Both the position numbers and the translations under genes were made by a program. A DNA stretch of 64,000 nucleotides from Pseudomonadota bacterium (GTDB lineage Bacteria > Pseudomonadota > Gammaproteobacteria > Pseudomonadales > Oceanobacteraceae): the NCBI GenBank assembly GCA_030145845.1, contig JAIXHJ010000001.1, forward strand, positions 496,001-560,000, given 5' to 3'. The notes under the pieces are model-generated. The model was given only the letters and a program-made list of their open reading frames with translations, was not told the DNA's origin and did no database searches. Numbering within the stretch: position 1 is the first letter of the stretch; every line of letters starts with the position of its first letter. Shown here in pieces: positions 27,510-40,220 of this stretch.

Positions 27510-28145
27510 TCAAACCCTGCGCTTGCGGCTGGCTTGCCGGTCTGTTGTGCGTGCCGCTGGCCGGCGCCCGTGGGGTCTGGCTTTGTTGTCGGTGCTGGCA
27601 GGCATATTAATGGTTTCACGGCGGTATTCGCCCGGCTGCAGGGCATCCAGTTTCCACGGACCGATCTGAACCCGTATCAGCCGCAGGGTGGGAAAGCCGA
27701 TATGGGCGGTCATGCGTCTGACCTGGCGGTTGCGGCCTTCGCTGATGTGGATCTCCAGCCAGCAGGTAACGTCATTGGCGCGGTAGCGTACCGGCGGGTT
27801 GCGTGGCCAGAGCTGAGGTGGTGGAATAATACGGACTCTGGCAGGGCGGGTCGGGCCGTCTTTCAGCGTGATTCCCTGACGCAGTGCGTCCAGGTCGCTT
27901 TCTTGCGGCTGACCTTCTACCTGAACCCAGTAAGTTTTTTCCATTTTGTGTTTCGGATCGGCGATGCGGGCCTGCAGGCGACCGTCGTCGGTGAGCAGCA
28001 TCAGCCCTTCGGAGTCATAATCGAGGCGTCCGGCAGGGTAGACGCCGGGCAGGTCAATACAGGCCTTCAGCGTGCAGCGCCCGGCAGAGTCACTAAACTG
28101 GGAGAGGACGTTAAAGGGTTTGTTCAGCAGGATGAGTGTGGCCAT
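27510..28145 (-). CDS. rluE: 23S rRNA pseudouridine synthase RluE
   Basis: The 211-residue RsuA/RluB/E/F-family enzyme starts directly with [14 protein letters not shown] and has the catalytic [15 protein letters not shown] with Asp42. [37 protein letters not shown] completes the domain. The N-terminal S4 domain is absent, as in RluE, which modifies U2457 of 23S rRNA. The C-terminal 30 residues are a basic Arg/Lys tail. It is divergent from icd, sharing the 261-nt intergenic region that carries the palindrome pair. Confidence 0.9.
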   Translation of the reverse strand: MATLILLNKPFNVLSQFSDSAGRCTLKACIDLPGVYPAGRLDYDSEGLMLLTDDGRLQARIADPKHKMEKTYWVQVEGQPQESDLDALRQGITLKDGPTRPARVRIIPPPQLWPRNPPVRYRANDVTCWLEIHISEGRNRQVRRMTAHIGFPTLRLIRVQIGPWKLDALQPGEYRRETINMPASTDNKARPHGRRPAARTTDRQASRKRRV

Positions 28146-28165
28146 CAGATTCGTTCGAAAAGTTC

Positions 28166-28221
28166 TGTAAGAAAACTACTTATTCTTTCGTCTAGCTTGC
28201 ATTTTTTGTAGAAAAACTACA
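28166..28221. promoter_or_regulatory. Two operator-like palindromes between rluE and icd
   Basis: TGTAGAAAAACTACA (28207-28221) is a perfect interrupted palindrome, extended to TTTGTAG/CTACAAA at 28205-28223. TGTAAGAAAACTACT (28166-28180) is a second, imperfect copy on the same face, 41 nt upstream. Both fit the HexR/RccR-type pattern TGTARTNNNAYTACA with mismatches at position 6 (and at 15 in the upstream copy). HexR and RccR are RpiR-family, KDPG-responsive repressors of central carbon genes. This would place icd under carbon-flux control. Assignment to that regulator is inference; the repeat structure is direct. Confidence 0.5.
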
Positions 28222-28244
28222 AATTACCGCACCGGGCTCTCTGA

Positions 28245-30641
<2,397 letters not shown>

Positions 30642-30660
30642 TTAATTACTCAGTAAAATA

Positions 30661-30689
30661 AAAAAAGCCGCAGTGATGCGGCTTTTTTT
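30661..30689. terminator. Intrinsic terminator of icd
   Basis: GCCGCA and TGCGGC pair around GTGA, with six A before and seven T after. The symmetric A/T flanks also suit termination of the convergent cspD transcript. Confidence 0.9.
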
Positions 30690-30731
30690 ATGTTGGTCTG
30701 ACGCTGAGGCTGTGCTGGGCCGGTAATGCCG

Positions 30732-30989
30732 TCATGCTTCTGCCGTCTGTTTAGGCTCAGTGGGCGTACTGTCAGATGAATTGGCATCAATGGTGCGGAT
30801 ATTGATCGCATGAGTGCCTTTGTCACTGGGACGGGTTTCAAACTCAACGGCCTGACCGGCTTTGAGTGTGCGATAACCATCCATCTGAATCATTGAATAA
30901 TGAGCAAAAAGGTCTTCATTGCCGTCATCAGCGAGGATAAACCCATAGCCTTTGGCGTTATTGAACCATTTTACTTTCCCTGTCTTCAT
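30732..30989 (-). CDS. cspD: Cold-shock-domain protein CspD
   Basis: The 85-residue protein has one cold-shock domain, MKTGKVKWFNNAKGYGFILADDGNEDLFAHYS, with RNP1 (KGYGFI) and RNP2 (DLFAHY). A polar C-terminal extension (about 20 residues) is typical of CspD. CspD is induced in stationary phase, binds single-stranded DNA and inhibits replication in E. coli. The start at 30989 has GGAGG about 6 nt upstream. It is placed divergently from clpS, the same arrangement as in E. coli and Pseudomonas. Confidence 0.92.
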   Translation of the reverse strand: MKTGKVKWFNNAKGYGFILADDGNEDLFAHYSMIQMDGYRTLKAGQAVEFETRPSDKGTHAINIRTIDANSSDSTPTEPKQTAEA

Positions 30990-31225
30990 CGCCTGCCTCC
31001 GTTCCTGACCGGATCTTATAATGAGATTCGCCTGCAAACTGGCTGATCTTTACACTACGCCGGGGCTTTCAGAGCGTCAAGCGCCGGCGCGGCCGGAAAT
31101 ATGCGCCCTTGGTTTAATCTGCGGCGCCCTCATATTAACAATCAGGAGCATGATGCTGTGCTCAGCTCTAGAGCTTACTGCGGGCTGACGGTATCATTTT
31201 GTAAAACACGATGATTTACCAGGCT

Positions 31226-31585
31226 ATGCATCAGATTCAGGAATCTAAACTAAACTTACAGGCAGATGATCCTTTCCATGGGAATGACGGGGGACTGGCG
31301 GTTGAATCCGTAAAGCCGGCGCTTAAAAAGCCCTCGCTGTACTCAGTCATTATGATGAATGACGATTATACCCCCATGGAATTTGTGGTTGAGGTTCTGC
31401 AGAGTTTTTTTAATAAAACTCCGGAGCAGGCTACACAGATCATGTTAACGGTTCACACCAAGGGCAGCGCTGTCTGTGCGGTCTACACCAAAGATGTGGC
31501 CGAAACTAAAGCTGCGTTAGTGAATCAATATGCAAGAGATTGTCAGCATCCCCTGATGTGTGAGATATCTCCTGCTGAAGACTGA
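31226..31585 (+). CDS. clpS: ATP-dependent protease adaptor ClpS
   Basis: The 119-residue adaptor delivers N-degron substrates to ClpAP. The N-terminal tail is flexible. The folded core has [25 protein letters not shown] and [33 protein letters not shown], with the Asn-Asp and His residues that form the N-terminal amino acid pocket. I favour the ATG at 31226; an ATG at 31211 would add five residues, and neither has a strong ribosome binding site. clpA starts 15 nt downstream. Confidence 0.92.
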   Translation: MHQIQESKLNLQADDPFHGNDGGLAVESVKPALKKPSLYSVIMMNDDYTPMEFVVEVLQSFFNKTPEQATQIMLTVHTKGSAVCAVYTKDVAETKAALVNQYARDCQHPLMCEISPAED

Positions 31586-31600
31586 GGCTTAGGAGGCGCT

Positions 31601-33859
31601 ATGCTGAACCGCGAACTGGAGCAAACCCTGAACGAAGCATTCAAGGATGCCCGATCGAAACGTCATGAGTTTATGACGGTCGAGCACCTGCTGCTGGCGT
31701 TGCTCGACAATGAAGCCGCATCGTCTGTGCTGGAAGCCTGTGGTGCCGATATCACCAAGCTGCGCAAGGAACTGCAGGAATTTGTGGATTCCACCACGCC
31801 GCTGATTCCGGAAACCGACAGCGAGCGTGAAACCCAGCCGACACTCGGATTTCAGCGGGTGCTGCAGCGTGCTGTTTTTCATGTCCAGTCGTCCGGTAAG
31901 TCAGAGGTTACCGGGGCTAATGTGCTGGTTGCGATTTTCTCTGAACAGGAAAGCCAGGCGGTTTATTTCCTCAAACAGCAGAATATTGCCCGCATTGATG
32001 TGGTGAATTTCATTTCGCATGGCATTTCCAAGGTTGGTGGTCAGGAGGAAACCTCAGATCATCTGTCGGAATCCACCGAGGAAGAGGGTGAAAGTGCCGG
32101 TAAAAATGCCCTGGAAGGTTACGCCACCAATCTCAACCGTCTTGCCCGTGAAGGCAAAATCGATCCATTGATCGGCCGTGAGTACGAAGTTAACCGTCTG
32201 GTGCAGACACTGGCCCGGCGGCGGAAAAATAATCCACTGCTGGTTGGTGATTCCGGGGTGGGCAAAACCGCGATTGTTGAAGGTCTGGCAAAGCGTATTG
32301 TCGATCACGATGTGCCGGATGTTATTGAAGATGCCGTGGTTTACAGCCTGGATATGGGGGCGCTGCTGGCCGGCACCAAATACCGGGGTGATTTTGAAAA
32401 ACGCTTCAAGGCGCTGCTGGCAGAGCTGAAAAAACAGCCGCACGGTATTCTCTTTATTGATGAAATTCATACCATTATCGGTGCCGGCGCTGCGTCCGGC
32501 GGGGTGATGGACGCCAGTAACCTGCTTAAGCCATTGCTGAGCTCCGGTGAAATCCGCTGTATCGGTTCCACCACCTTTACTGAATTCCGTGGCATTTTTG
32601 AAAAAGACAGCGCGCTGACCCGTCGCTTCCAGAAAATCGATGTGGCGCAGCCGTCGGTTGACGATACCTACAAAATCCTCAAGGGGCTGAAATCCCGGTT
32701 TGAGGAGCATCACCATATCCGCTACACCGACAAGGCACTGAAAGCCGCAGCGGAATTGTCAGAGCGTTACATCACTGACCGTAACCTGCCGGATAAGGCG
32801 ATTGACGTCATTGATGAAGTCGGCGCTCTGCAGCAGCTGCTGGCGCCGAATAAGCGTAAGAAAGTGATTGGCGTGGGCGAAGTTGAACAGGTGATTGCGG
32901 CGATCGCGCGCATTCCGCCGAAAACGGTGTCGGCCTCTGATAAAGAACTGCTGTTCAAGCTGGAAGATAAGCTGCAGATGGTGGTCTTTGGTCAGAATGA
33001 GGCAATTGATACGCTGGCAACGGCGATCAAGATGTCCCGTGCCGGTCTGAATTCACCGCAGAAGCCGATCGGTTCCTTTCTGTTTGCCGGCCCGACCGGT
33101 GTCGGTAAAACCGAGGTCTCCCGTCAGCTGGCATCGGTGATGGGGATGGAGCTGGTGCGCTTCGATATGTCTGAATATATGGAGCGCCATACGGTTTCCC
33201 GTCTGATTGGTGCGCCTCCGGGTTACGTCGGATACGACCAGGGTGGTCTGCTGACCGAAGCGATCAATAAAAACCCGCACTGTGTGCTGCTGCTGGATGA
33301 AATTGAAAAAGCGCATCCGGAAGTGTTCAACATTCTGCTGCAGGTTATGGACCATGGCACGCTGACCGACAACAATGGCCGCAAGACGGACTTCCGTAAC
33401 GTTATCCTGATTATGACCACCAATGCCGGCGCGGAGCAGATGAGCCGTCCGAGCATCGGCTTTACACAGCAGGATCACACGACGGACGGAACGGAAGCGC
33501 TGAAACGCCTGTTTACGCCGGAATTCCGCAACCGTCTCGATAGCGTGATTCAGTTTGCGCCGTTGTCACGCGATACCATTCTGCATGTGGTTGATAAGTT
33601 CCTGACCGAACTGCAGGGGCAGCTGGACGACAAGCGCGTGATGCTGAATGTCGGCGATGATGCCCGTCAGTGGCTTGCTGAACACGGCTACGACGAGAAA
33701 ATGGGCGCACGCCCTATGGGCCGCCTGGTTCAGGACAAAATCAAAAAGCCATTGGCTGAGAAGATTCTGTTCGGTGAACTCGCGCAGGGAGGCGAGGTGG
33801 ATATTGCGGTAGAAAATGGAGAGCTGGTTATGTCGGTGCCCGAGGAGGTACCGGCCTGA
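31601..33859 (+). CDS. clpA: ClpA unfoldase of the ClpAP protease
   Basis: The 752-residue class I Clp ATPase has an N-domain that binds ClpS (residues 1-150), with [13 protein letters not shown] at the start. AAA+ module 1 has Walker A GDSGVGKT (216-223). AAA+ module 2 has Walker A GPTGVGKT (497-504) and Walker [15 protein letters not shown]. The IGF loop in RPSIGFTQQ docks on ClpP. There is no ClpB-type middle domain. AGGAGG lies 4 nt before the ATG. It is co-transcribed with clpS. Confidence 0.96.
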   Translation: MLNRELEQTLNEAFKDARSKRHEFMTVEHLLLALLDNEAASSVLEACGADITKLRKELQEFVDSTTPLIPETDSERETQPTLGFQRVLQRAVFHVQSSGKSEVTGANVLVAIFSEQESQAVYFLKQQNIARIDVVNFISHGISKVGGQEETSDHLSESTEEEGESAGKNALEGYATNLNRLAREGKIDPLIGREYEVNRLVQTLARRRKNNPLLVGDSGVGKTAIVEGLAKRIVDHDVPDVIEDAVVYSLDMGALLAGTKYRGDFEKRFKALLAELKKQPHGILFIDEIHTIIGAGAASGGVMDASNLLKPLLSSGEIRCIGSTTFTEFRGIFEKDSALTRRFQKIDVAQPSVDDTYKILKGLKSRFEEHHHIRYTDKALKAAAELSERYITDRNLPDKAIDVIDEVGALQQLLAPNKRKKVIGVGEVEQVIAAIARIPPKTVSASDKELLFKLEDKLQMVVFGQNEAIDTLATAIKMSRAGLNSPQKPIGSFLFAGPTGVGKTEVSRQLASVMGMELVRFDMSEYMERHTVSRLIGAPPGYVGYDQGGLLTEAINKNPHCVLLLDEIEKAHPEVFNILLQVMDHGTLTDNNGRKTDFRNVILIMTTNAGAEQMSRPSIGFTQQDHTTDGTEALKRLFTPEFRNRLDSVIQFAPLSRDTILHVVDKFLTELQGQLDDKRVMLNVGDDARQWLAEHGYDEKMGARPMGRLVQDKIKKPLAEKILFGELAQGGEVDIAVENGELVMSVPEEVPA

Positions 33860-33887
33860 TGGCTCAGTACCTGCCGGGCGAATGGCA

Positions 33888-34106
33888 TCAGCGCGCCCGG
33901 TAGGTAATACGGCCTTTGCTCAGGTCGTACGGAGTTAACTCCACCTTCACCTTGTCGCCGGTCAGAATGCGGATGTAGTTTTTACGCATCTTGCCGGAGA
34001 TATGGGCAGTCACAACGTGACCGTTCTCGAGTTTCACGCGGAACATAGTATTTGGAAGGGTATCGATTACTTCGCCTTCCATTTCAATATGATCATCTTT
34101 TGCCAT
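33888..34106 (-). CDS. infA: Translation initiation factor IF-1
   Basis: The 72-residue OB-fold protein has [67 protein letters not shown], the canonical IF-1 sequence. It binds the ribosomal A site with IF-2 and IF-3. It is convergent with clpA (28-nt gap) and downstream of bpt on the same strand, separated by 99 nt that should hold its own promoter. Confidence 0.97.
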   Translation of the reverse strand: MAKDDHIEMEGEVIDTLPNTMFRVKLENGHVVTAHISGKMRKNYIRILTGDKVKVELTPYDLSKGRITYRAR

Positions 34107-34205
34107 TCGTCACCTGTTGAGAGCTTAAATTACGCGGGCGCATTCTGCCTTAAATCGTCAGGATAAGCAAAGCAATTGCCCGTTTCGTCATCCGTTGTGT
34201 GATAT

Positions 34206-34910
34206 TCAGGGCGACAGCAGCTGCCAGCGGTTGTCAGAATACTCCTCCAGCGGGAAGAACTGGCGCTTATATTCCATTTTACGGCTGCCGTGCACATAGT
34301 AGCCAAGATAGTTATAGGGCAGACCAAGAGCGGCGGCAATCCGGCTCAGGGTCAGAATCATAAAGGTGCCCGGGGAGCGGTGCTGTTCATCCGGATCGTA
34401 GAAGCAGTACACCGCCGACAGCCCGTCACCGAGAATATCGAATACCATGCAGGCCAGCAGGCGTCCGTGCAGGCGGGCGGTCAGAAAGCGCGTACTGCCA
34501 TAATCACTGACCAGAAAATCTTCATACTGAGCCCGCCCGGGTGGGTACATGTCGCCGTCGGCATGGCGTTCATTGATGTATCGCTCGTACAGGCGATAAA
34601 ACTCATCGCCACTGTCGGGCGGAATAACTTCCAGAGTCAGGTCCTGACTTTTTTTAATGATGCGGCGCTGATTGCGCGGTGGCAGCATCTCTTTCACCCG
34701 CAGGCGGACGGCGCGGCAGGCATTACATTCCGGGCAGGCCGGCCGGTAAAGCAGGCGGCCACTGCGGCGGAAGCCATTCAGGCTCAGCAGGGTGAGCGAT
34801 TCATCATCCAGTTGCGCCCGTGGGTCGACATACAGGCTGCGCGACTGCTGGCCGGGCAGATAGCTGCAGGCGTGAGTTTCCGGCGGCTGGAATAACAGAA
34901 TCTTGTTCAT
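34206..34910 (-). CDS. bpt: Aspartate/glutamate leucyl-tRNA-protein transferase Bpt
   Basis: The 234-residue member of the ATE family is the bacterial Bpt type. The N-terminal block THACSYLPGQQSRSLYVDPR and CPECNACRAVRLRV contain the conserved cysteines. The C-terminal half has the GNAT-like YERYINERHADGDMYPP and SAVYCFYDPDEQHRSPGTFMILTLSRIA, then LGYYVHGSRKMEYKRQF. Bpt adds Leu to proteins with N-terminal Asp or Glu, making them ClpS substrates. It overlaps aat by 4 nt. Confidence 0.93.
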   Translation of the reverse strand: MNKILLFQPPETHACSYLPGQQSRSLYVDPRAQLDDESLTLLSLNGFRRSGRLLYRPACPECNACRAVRLRVKEMLPPRNQRRIIKKSQDLTLEVIPPDSGDEFYRLYERYINERHADGDMYPPGRAQYEDFLVSDYGSTRFLTARLHGRLLACMVFDILGDGLSAVYCFYDPDEQHRSPGTFMILTLSRIAAALGLPYNYLGYYVHGSRKMEYKRQFFPLEEYSDNRWQLLSP

Positions 34911-35599
34911 GCCATTATCCCCGGCAGACGGATGTCCCGCGGGTCGCTGACCGCTGCCTGCAGCTGGCGCTCGAAAGACTCACGGTTTAACTCCAGCAGA
35001 CCAAAGCGCGCCAGGTGGTCGGTTTTCATCTGGCAGTCAATCAGGCGGATGCCAGCACGGAACATAACCGGTGCAGCGCAGGCAAACGCCACCTTTGACG
35101 CGTCGCTGACGGCAGAAAACATTGATTCACCGAAATACGCGCTGCCGATGATCAACCCGTAAAAGCCGCCGCACAGGCCGCCGTCCTGCCAGCACTCCAC
35201 GCTGATGGCGCGGCCAGCCTGATGCAGGCGACTGTAACTGTCGATCATGTCGCGGCTGATCCAGGTGCCGGCTGCATCGTCTCTTGGGGCGGCACAGGCG
35301 GTCATCACCCGGCGGAAGGCCAGATTGCTGGTAATGGTGAACTTTTGCCGGCGGATGGCTTTCTGAACGGATCTGGGAATGCGGAAACTGTCCGGGGTGA
35401 TCACGGCCCTGGGCACGGGAGACCACCAGAGCCGCACTTCATCAGGATCGTTCCATGGAAAAATGCCGTGGCGGTAGGCCTGATCCAGCCACAGCGGGGA
35501 TATCTGACCCCCGGCGGCAAGCAGGCCAGCCGGTTCATCCAGCGCTTTGTCGGTGGCTGGAAAGTGTGGAAATGAGACTTCATCAAGCCAGTCAATCAT
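34907..35599 (-). CDS. aat: Leucyl/phenylalanyl-tRNA-protein transferase Aat
   Basis: The 230-residue enzyme adds Leu or Phe to proteins with N-terminal Lys or Arg. Family blocks are FPATDKALDEPAGLLAAGGQISPLWLDQAYRHGIFPW, LWWSPVPRAV, GTWISRDMIDSYSRLHQAGRAISVECW, GGFYGLIIGSAYFGESMFS and LIDCQM, followed by HLARFGLLELNRESFE. I chose the ATG at 35599 (a TTG lies 6 nt upstream). With bpt, clpS and clpA nearby it completes the N-degron route. It is divergent from ftsK. Confidence 0.95.
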   Translation of the reverse strand: MIDWLDEVSFPHFPATDKALDEPAGLLAAGGQISPLWLDQAYRHGIFPWNDPDEVRLWWSPVPRAVITPDSFRIPRSVQKAIRRQKFTITSNLAFRRVMTACAAPRDDAAGTWISRDMIDSYSRLHQAGRAISVECWQDGGLCGGFYGLIIGSAYFGESMFSAVSDASKVAFACAAPVMFRAGIRLIDCQMKTDHLARFGLLELNRESFERQLQAAVSDPRDIRLPGIMA

Positions 35600-35654
35600 G
35601 CTCAACCCGTGGTAGACTTCGCGTAAATCAATTCAGGTAAACGGAACCGTTATT

Positions 35655-38225
35655 TTGCCAAAGAATACGTCTGAACAGGACATTCAGCCAGAAACAATGC
35701 CGGACAGCCACGCTGTCACCCGCTGGAGCCGCCGTCACGACGCGGTATTTGTCCTGCTGACACTGGCGAGCACGCTGCTGCTGATCGCGCTGATGACCTA
35801 CAGCGGAGCCGATATGGCGTGGTCGGCGGCAGGGCAGGGGCGCCCCGGCAATGCTGTCGGTAAAGTCGGTGCTCTGGTGGCGGATATCCTGTTTCATGGC
35901 CTGGGTTATCTGGCTTATGCGCTGCCACTGCTGGTGATGGCGAAGCTGTGGCAACTGTTCCGTAAGTCGCCGCGGCATGGCGGTAAAGTCTGGCTGCTGC
36001 GTGCTGTTGGCATTCTGTTGTCGCTTGGTGCGCTGTGCGGACTGGCGGAAATGAGCATCTGGCAGGGCAGTGAGCTGCCGGTCGGTGCCGGCGGTATTCT
36101 GGGCAAAAGTCTGGTCGCCGTATTTCTGCCCCTGTTTTCGGTAACCGGCAGCGCGATTCTGCTGACCGGCACGCTGGCACTGGGGCTGATGCTGTTCCTG
36201 GAGTTTTCCTGGCTACGTTTCTTTGATTGGCTTGGTGGCTTTCTGCTTGAGCGCGGCCAGCGGCTGACCCGCGGTCGTCAGTCGGGTGAAGCCGGCGGAA
36301 TTCCGCTAACGGAAACGGCTGTGTCGTTGCCGGAAAAAGCAGAAAGCAACAGGAAAACTGAGATTGATATACCACCGGCAGAAACGCCGGGAGCGGTGGC
36401 GGAAGATGAAGAGCAGCCGGTCAAAAAGCGCAGTCTGTTCAGCCGTCGGGCGAAAACAGAGAAGCAGGAGCGGGTGGAAGAACCGGTATTGAGCGATACC
36501 CTGCTGGCAGACGAGGAAGTACCACTGCTGGATACGCCGGCAGAAGCACTGCCATGGGACGATGAGCCTGTGACTCCACCATCACCGGTGCCAAAGGCCG
36601 CGGCCAAACCTGCCCGCCGTGAGCCAACGGCAGCTGTTGCCGCTGAGGCTGAGATTCCGATTGAGCCACTGCAGCGTAAGGAAAGCCGTCCCAGCGAGCG
36701 TGCGCAGCGCGAACTGCAGGGCAAGCTGTTCAAAGGGGAGGATTTGTTGCCGTCCATCGCTCTGCTTGATCCGCCGCGGACCGATCAGGCGCCGGGTTTC
36801 TCGCCGGAACGTCTGCAGGAAATGTCTAAGCTGCTGGTGCAGAAACTGGCCGACTTTGGCGTCAAAATTGAAGTGACCGCGGTGGCGCCGGGTCCGGTGA
36901 TTACGCGCTTTGAAATTCAGCCGGCACCGGGCGTGAAGGCCAGTAAAATTTCCAATCTGGCACGCGATCTGGCGCGCTCCATGGCGATGATCAGCGTGCG
37001 GGTGGTGGAAGTTATTCCGGGTAAATCCGTGATGGGTATTGAGGTGCCGAATGAAGACCGCGCGGTGGTCTCGTTGTCGGAAGTGCTGTCATCGGAAGAG
37101 TACGATAAATCGAAATCGCCACTGACGCTGGCGCTGGGGCATGACATCGGCGGCAATCCGGTAATCACCGATCTGGCGAAGATGCCGCACCTGCTGGTTG
37201 CCGGTACCACCGGCTCCGGTAAATCGGTCGGTGTGAACGCCATGCTGCTCAGCCTGCTGTTCAAATCCACGCCGGATGAACTGCGTCTGATTCTGGTGGA
37301 CCCGAAAATGCTGGAACTGTCGGTGTATGAGGGGATTCCGCACCTGCTGACGCCGGTTATTACCGATATGAAAGAAGCCGCCAATGGCCTGCGCTGGTCC
37401 GTGGCAGAAATGGAACGCCGCTACATGCTGATGGCGGCGCTTGGAGTGCGTAACATTGCCGGCTACAACAAGAAGGTGAAGGACGCCATTGCCGCTGGCA
37501 CGCCGCTTCCGGACCCGCTGTGGCAGATTGATAAATCCTTTGATACCACGCCGCCGTTGCTGGAGCCGCTGCCTTACATCGTGATTGTGATCGACGAATT
37601 TGCCGACATGATGATGATGGTGGGGAAGAAGGTTGAAGAGCTGATTGCCCGTATCGCCCAGAAGGCCCGGGCTGCGGGGATTCATATGATTCTGGCCACC
37701 CAGCGCCCGTCGGTGGACGTGATTACCGGTCTGATCAAAGCCAACGTGCCGACCCGGATTGCCTTTCAGGTATCGTCCAAAATCGACTCGCGCACGATTC
37801 TGGATCAGGGTGGTGCCGAGCAGTTGCTGGGGCATGGTGACATGCTGTTTATGCCGCCCGGGCATGCCTTGCCGGAACGGGTGCATGGTGCGTTTGTTGA
37901 TGACGATGAAGTGCACCGTCTGGTGGCGGAATGGAAGCTGCGCGGTGAACCGGATTACATTGAAGAAATCACCAGTCATGGTGAAGAAGGCGCTGGCGGA
38001 CTGTCGCTGGAAGGCGGGGATGAAAAAGACGACCTCTATGACCAGGCCGTGGCTTTCGTAACGGAAACCGGCAAGTGCTCCATCTCCTCTGTCCAGCGCA
38101 AGCTGCGTATCGGGTATAATCGGGCCGCACGACTGGTTGAAACCATGGAGGCTGCCGGTGTTGTGTCACCGCCGGCCCACAATGGCTCGCGCGAAGTGCT
38201 GGCCGGTGCGCCGCCGGACCTGTAA
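35655..38225 (+). CDS. ftsK: DNA translocase FtsK
   Basis: The 856-residue division-site DNA pump has four to five N-terminal membrane segments (residues about 30-195), a Pro/Glu-rich linker (about 205-350) and a motor domain. Walker [12 protein letters not shown] starts at residue 517, and [13 protein letters not shown] is the Walker B. A C-terminal winged-helix gamma domain follows (about 790-850, [33 protein letters not shown]) that reads KOPS and activates XerD. The start is probably TTG at 35655, with GGAA upstream; an ATG at 35697 would remove 14 residues. It heads the ftsK-lolA-rarA-crcB-serS-cysG run. Confidence 0.94.
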   Translation: MPKNTSEQDIQPETMPDSHAVTRWSRRHDAVFVLLTLASTLLLIALMTYSGADMAWSAAGQGRPGNAVGKVGALVADILFHGLGYLAYALPLLVMAKLWQLFRKSPRHGGKVWLLRAVGILLSLGALCGLAEMSIWQGSELPVGAGGILGKSLVAVFLPLFSVTGSAILLTGTLALGLMLFLEFSWLRFFDWLGGFLLERGQRLTRGRQSGEAGGIPLTETAVSLPEKAESNRKTEIDIPPAETPGAVAEDEEQPVKKRSLFSRRAKTEKQERVEEPVLSDTLLADEEVPLLDTPAEALPWDDEPVTPPSPVPKAAAKPARREPTAAVAAEAEIPIEPLQRKESRPSERAQRELQGKLFKGEDLLPSIALLDPPRTDQAPGFSPERLQEMSKLLVQKLADFGVKIEVTAVAPGPVITRFEIQPAPGVKASKISNLARDLARSMAMISVRVVEVIPGKSVMGIEVPNEDRAVVSLSEVLSSEEYDKSKSPLTLALGHDIGGNPVITDLAKMPHLLVAGTTGSGKSVGVNAMLLSLLFKSTPDELRLILVDPKMLELSVYEGIPHLLTPVITDMKEAANGLRWSVAEMERRYMLMAALGVRNIAGYNKKVKDAIAAGTPLPDPLWQIDKSFDTTPPLLEPLPYIVIVIDEFADMMMMVGKKVEELIARIAQKARAAGIHMILATQRPSVDVITGLIKANVPTRIAFQVSSKIDSRTILDQGGAEQLLGHGDMLFMPPGHALPERVHGAFVDDDEVHRLVAEWKLRGEPDYIEEITSHGEEGAGGLSLEGGDEKDDLYDQAVAFVTETGKCSISSVQRKLRIGYNRAARLVETMEAAGVVSPPAHNGSREVLAGAPPDL

Positions 38226-38272
38226 TCCGCACTGATAACCGAACCCTGACTATCAATACTGAGGATAACCTT

Positions 38273-38914
38273 TTGATCAAACGCACAGCTGAATGGCTCG
38301 TAGTACTGTGTCTGACGCTGGCGTCCGGGCTGGCAACAGCATCGGACGCGGCACTGGCGGATTTTCTCGGCCGCATTAAATCCCTGCAGACCATGGATGC
38401 TGCTTTTGCCCAGAGCACCAAAGACCATGATGGCCAGGTTCTGCAGCAGATGACCGGCAGGCTGATGGTCGCCAAACCGGGCAAGATGCGCTGGGAAACG
38501 GATGCCCCGTTTGAACAGCTGGTTGTTGCCGATGGTCAGCTGGTATGGATTTACGATATGGATCTGGAGCAGGTCACCATCCGAGAAATGGATCAGCGCG
38601 TACAGGAAACTCCTGCGCTGCTGCTGACCGGTGATGCTGCTGAAGTGGAACAGAGCTTCATTGTTGAAGAAGAAAAAACCAGTGAGGAAACCGTGTTCCA
38701 GCTGGTGCCGAAAGATCCGAGTCAGTTATTTGAATCGCTGGAATTTCACTACCGTGGCAGCCAGCTGGCGCGCATGATGATTTACGATGCGGCCGGTCAG
38801 GTGACCGAAATTCAGTTCCGTGATGTACGCACTAATAAGACGGTGGATAACGCGGCCTTTATTTTTGATGTCCCCGAAGGTGTGGACGTAATCGACGGAC
38901 GCCATGACCGCTGA
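38273..38914 (+). CDS. lolA: Outer-membrane lipoprotein carrier LolA
   Basis: The 213-residue periplasmic chaperone has a signal peptide ending TATA about residue 23. The LolA pattern includes FLGRIKSLQTMDAAFAQSTKD, GRLMVAKPGKMRWETDAPFEQLVVADGQLVWIYDMDLEQVTIR and LVPKDPSQLFESLEFHY. It ferries lipoproteins from LolCDE to LolB, including presumably the TPR lipoproteins at 931-4366. It begins with TTG, with GAGGA 7 nt upstream, and overlaps rarA by 11 nt. Confidence 0.93.
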   Translation: MIKRTAEWLVVLCLTLASGLATASDAALADFLGRIKSLQTMDAAFAQSTKDHDGQVLQQMTGRLMVAKPGKMRWETDAPFEQLVVADGQLVWIYDMDLEQVTIREMDQRVQETPALLLTGDAAEVEQSFIVEEEKTSEETVFQLVPKDPSQLFESLEFHYRGSQLARMMIYDAAGQVTEIQFRDVRTNKTVDNAAFIFDVPEGVDVIDGRHDR

Positions 38915-40220
38915 TCTGTTTGCTCAGAATAAAGCCTATGAACCGCTGGCATCGCAGATGCGTCCGCAGACGCTGGATGACTATGTGGGTCAGGAGCACG
39001 TGGTCGGGCCGGGTACGCCTCTGCGTCAGTCACTGGATGCCGGACAGCTGCATTCACTGATTTTCTGGGGACCGCCGGGGGTGGGTAAAACCACGCTGGC
39101 CCGCCTGATTGCCCATTATGTGGACGCCGAATTCCTGTCGTTATCGGCGGTTATGTCCGGCGTCAAAGAAATCCGTGAGGCGGTGGCGCGGGCGCAGTAT
39201 CAGCATGCGGGCGGGCGCAAAACTGTGCTCTTTATTGACGAAGTACACCGTTTCAATAAATCCCAGCAGGATGCCTTTCTGCCGTATGTGGAAGACGGTA
39301 CCTTTATTTTTATCGGTGCCACTACGGAAAACCCGTCATTCGAACTGAATAACGCGTTGCTGTCGCGGGCGCAGGTTTATGTGCTGCGGAGCCTGAGTGA
39401 AGAGCAGCTGGTGCAGATACTGACTCAGGCCGTCAGTCGCCAGCAGGCGCAGGCGGAACCCGAGGCACTGAACCTGATTGCAGTGGCAGCGGATGGTGAT
39501 GCCCGTCGTTCACTGAATATTCTCGAAATGGCCCTGCAGCTCAGCGGAGCAGAAGCGCTGACGACCGCTCAGGTAAAGAATCTGCTGGGTGACCGTACCC
39601 GCCGTTTCGATAAGGGCGGCGAGGCGTTTTACGATCAGATTTCTGCCTTGCATAAATCGGTGCGGGGCTCCGATCCGGATGGGGCTGTTTACTGGTTTGC
39701 GCGGATGCTGGATGGCGGTTGCGATCCGCTGTATATCGCCCGCCGGGTGGTGCGCATGGCCAGTGAAGACATTGGTAATGCTGATCCGCGCGCGCTGACA
39801 CTGTGCGTCAATGCCTGGGATGTGATGGAGCGGCTGGGTAGCCCGGAGGGGGAGCTGGCCATTGCGCAGGCGGTGGTTTATCTCGCCTGTGCGCCGAAAA
39901 GCAATGCTGTCTATAAAGCGTTCAATGAAGCGCGGGCCTTTATTGCCGCTAATCCCAGTCATGAAGTGCCGCTGCATCTGCGCAATGCGCCGACCAAACT
40001 GATGAAAGAGCTGGATTACGGCAGTGAATACCGTTACGCCCACGACGAGCCGGAAGCCTTTGCTGCCGGTGAAAATTACCTGCCCGAGGCGATCCGTCAT
40101 CAGCGTTTTTATCAGCCGGTGAACCGTGGGCTGGAAAGTAAAATCATGCAGAAGCTGGAGTACCTGCGCAGTCTGAATCAGCAGTCTCCGCTTCAGCGTT
40201 ACCCGGAGGGTAAAGAATGA
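38904..40220 (+). CDS. rarA: Replication-associated recombination protein RarA
   Basis: This is a 438-residue AAA+ ATPase of the RarA/MgsA/WRNIP1 family. Opening motif is ASQMRPQTLDDYVGQEHVVGPG. Walker A GPPGVGKT is at residues 56-63, Walker B is VLFIDEVHRFNKSQQDAFLPYVEDG and sensor 1 is FIGATTENPSFELNNALLSRA. The C-terminal tetramerisation region has YWFARMLDGGCDPLYIARRVVRMASEDIGNADP. It acts at stalled forks. ATG overlaps lolA; its TGA overlaps the crcB ATG. Confidence 0.95.
   Translation: MTADLFAQNKAYEPLASQMRPQTLDDYVGQEHVVGPGTPLRQSLDAGQLHSLIFWGPPGVGKTTLARLIAHYVDAEFLSLSAVMSGVKEIREAVARAQYQHAGGRKTVLFIDEVHRFNKSQQDAFLPYVEDGTFIFIGATTENPSFELNNALLSRAQVYVLRSLSEEQLVQILTQAVSRQQAQAEPEALNLIAVAADGDARRSLNILEMALQLSGAEALTTAQVKNLLGDRTRRFDKGGEAFYDQISALHKSVRGSDPDGAVYWFARMLDGGCDPLYIARRVVRMASEDIGNADPRALTLCVNAWDVMERLGSPEGELAIAQAVVYLACAPKSNAVYKAFNEARAFIAANPSHEVPLHLRNAPTKLMKELDYGSEYRYAHDEPEAFAAGENYLPEAIRHQRFYQPVNRGLESKIMQKLEYLRSLNQQSPLQRYPEGKE

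Noticed and set aside
33872..33902. Inverted repeat between clpA and infA as a terminator
   Set aside because: It overlaps the infA coding end, has a mismatch and no T-run on either strand.
40100..40216. Possible fluoride riboswitch before crcB
   Set aside because: crcB overlaps rarA by 4 nt and the region is rarA coding sequence; no riboswitch fold was seen.
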